A stretch of DNA of 6,959 bases from Sedimentisphaerales bacterium. GTDB taxonomy: Bacteria; Planctomycetota; Phycisphaerae; Sedimentisphaerales; SG8-4. This document shows, piece after piece, positions 6,735 to 6,959 of this stretch. The notes under the pieces are model-generated. The model was not told the DNA's origin. It saw only the letters and a program-made list of their open reading frames with translations, and ran no database searches. The stretch lies in assembly GCA_016932895.1 (NCBI GenBank), contig JAFGCA010000474.1, positions 1-6,959 on the forward strand, given 5' to 3'. Numbering within the stretch: position 1 is the first letter of the stretch; every line of letters starts with the position of its first letter. The position numbers were made by a program, and so were the translations under genes.

Positions 6735-6859
6735 GGGGCCGGGGTGGGAGAGTTACGCATTTACTCTTCCTACTCTTTGTACACTTCTGGCCTGTAACTG
6801 TTCTATTCATCTACGCTTGTGCTATTTTACTCATTTAGTGAAAACATTGCAAATTCGAC
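6735..6859. other. Intergenic stretch relatively rich in A and T, no gene seen
   Basis: Beyond a G-rich start (6735-6750), this segment is clearly richer in A and T than the coding DNA around it. It is pyrimidine-rich on the plus strand around 6760-6840, with CTCTTCC and CTCTTTG near 6764-6778. I see no credible coding frame, RNA gene or strong hairpin. It is probably upstream regulatory DNA of the gene starting at 6949. Confidence 0.5.
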
Positions 6860-6888
6860 TTGACGGCGACAGGGAAGCGAGTTATGGT
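6860..6888 (+). promoter_or_regulatory. Candidate sigma70 promoter of the right-edge gene
   Basis: TTGACG (6860-6865), five of six matches to the -35 consensus, is 17 bp from TATGGT (6883-6888), four of six matches to the -10. Transcription from about 6895 would give a leader of about 54 nt that is A/T-rich and carries repeated TGTAAA words before the start at 6949. Confidence 0.55.
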
Positions 6889-6948
6889 ATGTGTAAAACT
6901 CAATAGTAAATTGTAAATGGTAGATGTAAAATGTAAGGGGAAACGATC

Positions 6949-6959
6949 ATGGCTACGCA
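6949..6959 (+). CDS. Start of an unidentified gene, truncated by the right edge
   Basis: ATG GCT ACG (Met-Ala-Thr) begins 8 nt after the purine run AAGGGG (6935-6940), and a promoter-like pair and A/T-rich leader lie upstream. Only three full codons are present, so neither the product nor the length can be judged. It is divergent from the sulfatase. Confidence 0.55.

Noticed and set aside
6535..6852. TTGCAA shared by intergenic regions (also 2266 and 6847) as a regulon motif
   Set aside because: The word is only six bases, self-complementary and also occurs inside the HEPN gene at 2631; chance is sufficient.
6568..6906. Possible small + strand gene across the repeat element
   Set aside because: It reads straight through the inverted repeat, lacks a Shine-Dalgarno and protein-like composition, and overlaps the promoter of the next gene.

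Overview
The window is high-GC bacterial DNA. It most likely comes from the Planctomycetes or the wider PVC group. That is an inference from a Tat-exported formylglycine-type sulfatase next to a secreted GH43-like beta-propeller glycosidase, a pairing typical of polysaccharide-degrading planctomycetes, together with strong G/C preference at third codon positions in the large genes. No 16S or other decisive marker is present.

Layout, left to right. (1) The 3' part of mutS runs from the left edge to 2262 on the + strand; the mismatch-recognition N-terminus is off the window. (2) A small two-gene cassette follows (2301-3033, + strand): a minimal nucleotidyltransferase (MNT) with an exact GS-x10-DxD signature, overlapping a HEPN-domain gene. 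This has the architecture of MntA/HepT-like (type VII) toxin-antitoxin pairs. The HEPN frame is cut by a TAA stop exactly where the family normally has the Tyr of an Arg-Tyr-Pro motif, and the frame stays open and family-like for 38 more codons. A sigma70-like promoter just upstream predicts a leaderless transcript starting at the MNT ATG. (3) A secreted GH43-like five-bladed propeller protein with a C-terminal beta-sandwich region (3125-4804, + strand). (4) A convergent Tat-dependent sulfatase (4888-6441, - strand). (5) A roughly 500-bp divergent intergenic region. It holds the sulfatase promoter and a 10-bp leader hairpin, a striking 118-bp inverted-repeat element (6617-6734), a stretch relatively rich in A and T, and a promoter, TGTAAA-repeat leader and ribosome binding site for a + strand gene whose first codons start at 6949.

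The glycosidase-like protein and the sulfatase plausibly cooperate in breaking down a sulfated polysaccharide outside the cytoplasm: the sulfatase removes sulfate esters and the propeller protein cleaves or binds sugars. The MNT/HEPN pair looks like an accessory insertion between housekeeping mutS and these catabolic genes. Its HEPN half uses many more A/T-ending codons than mutS and may be decaying. I do not see a clear, complete, previously undescribed system. The two items most worth following up are the interrupted HEPN gene and the 118-bp structured repeat.
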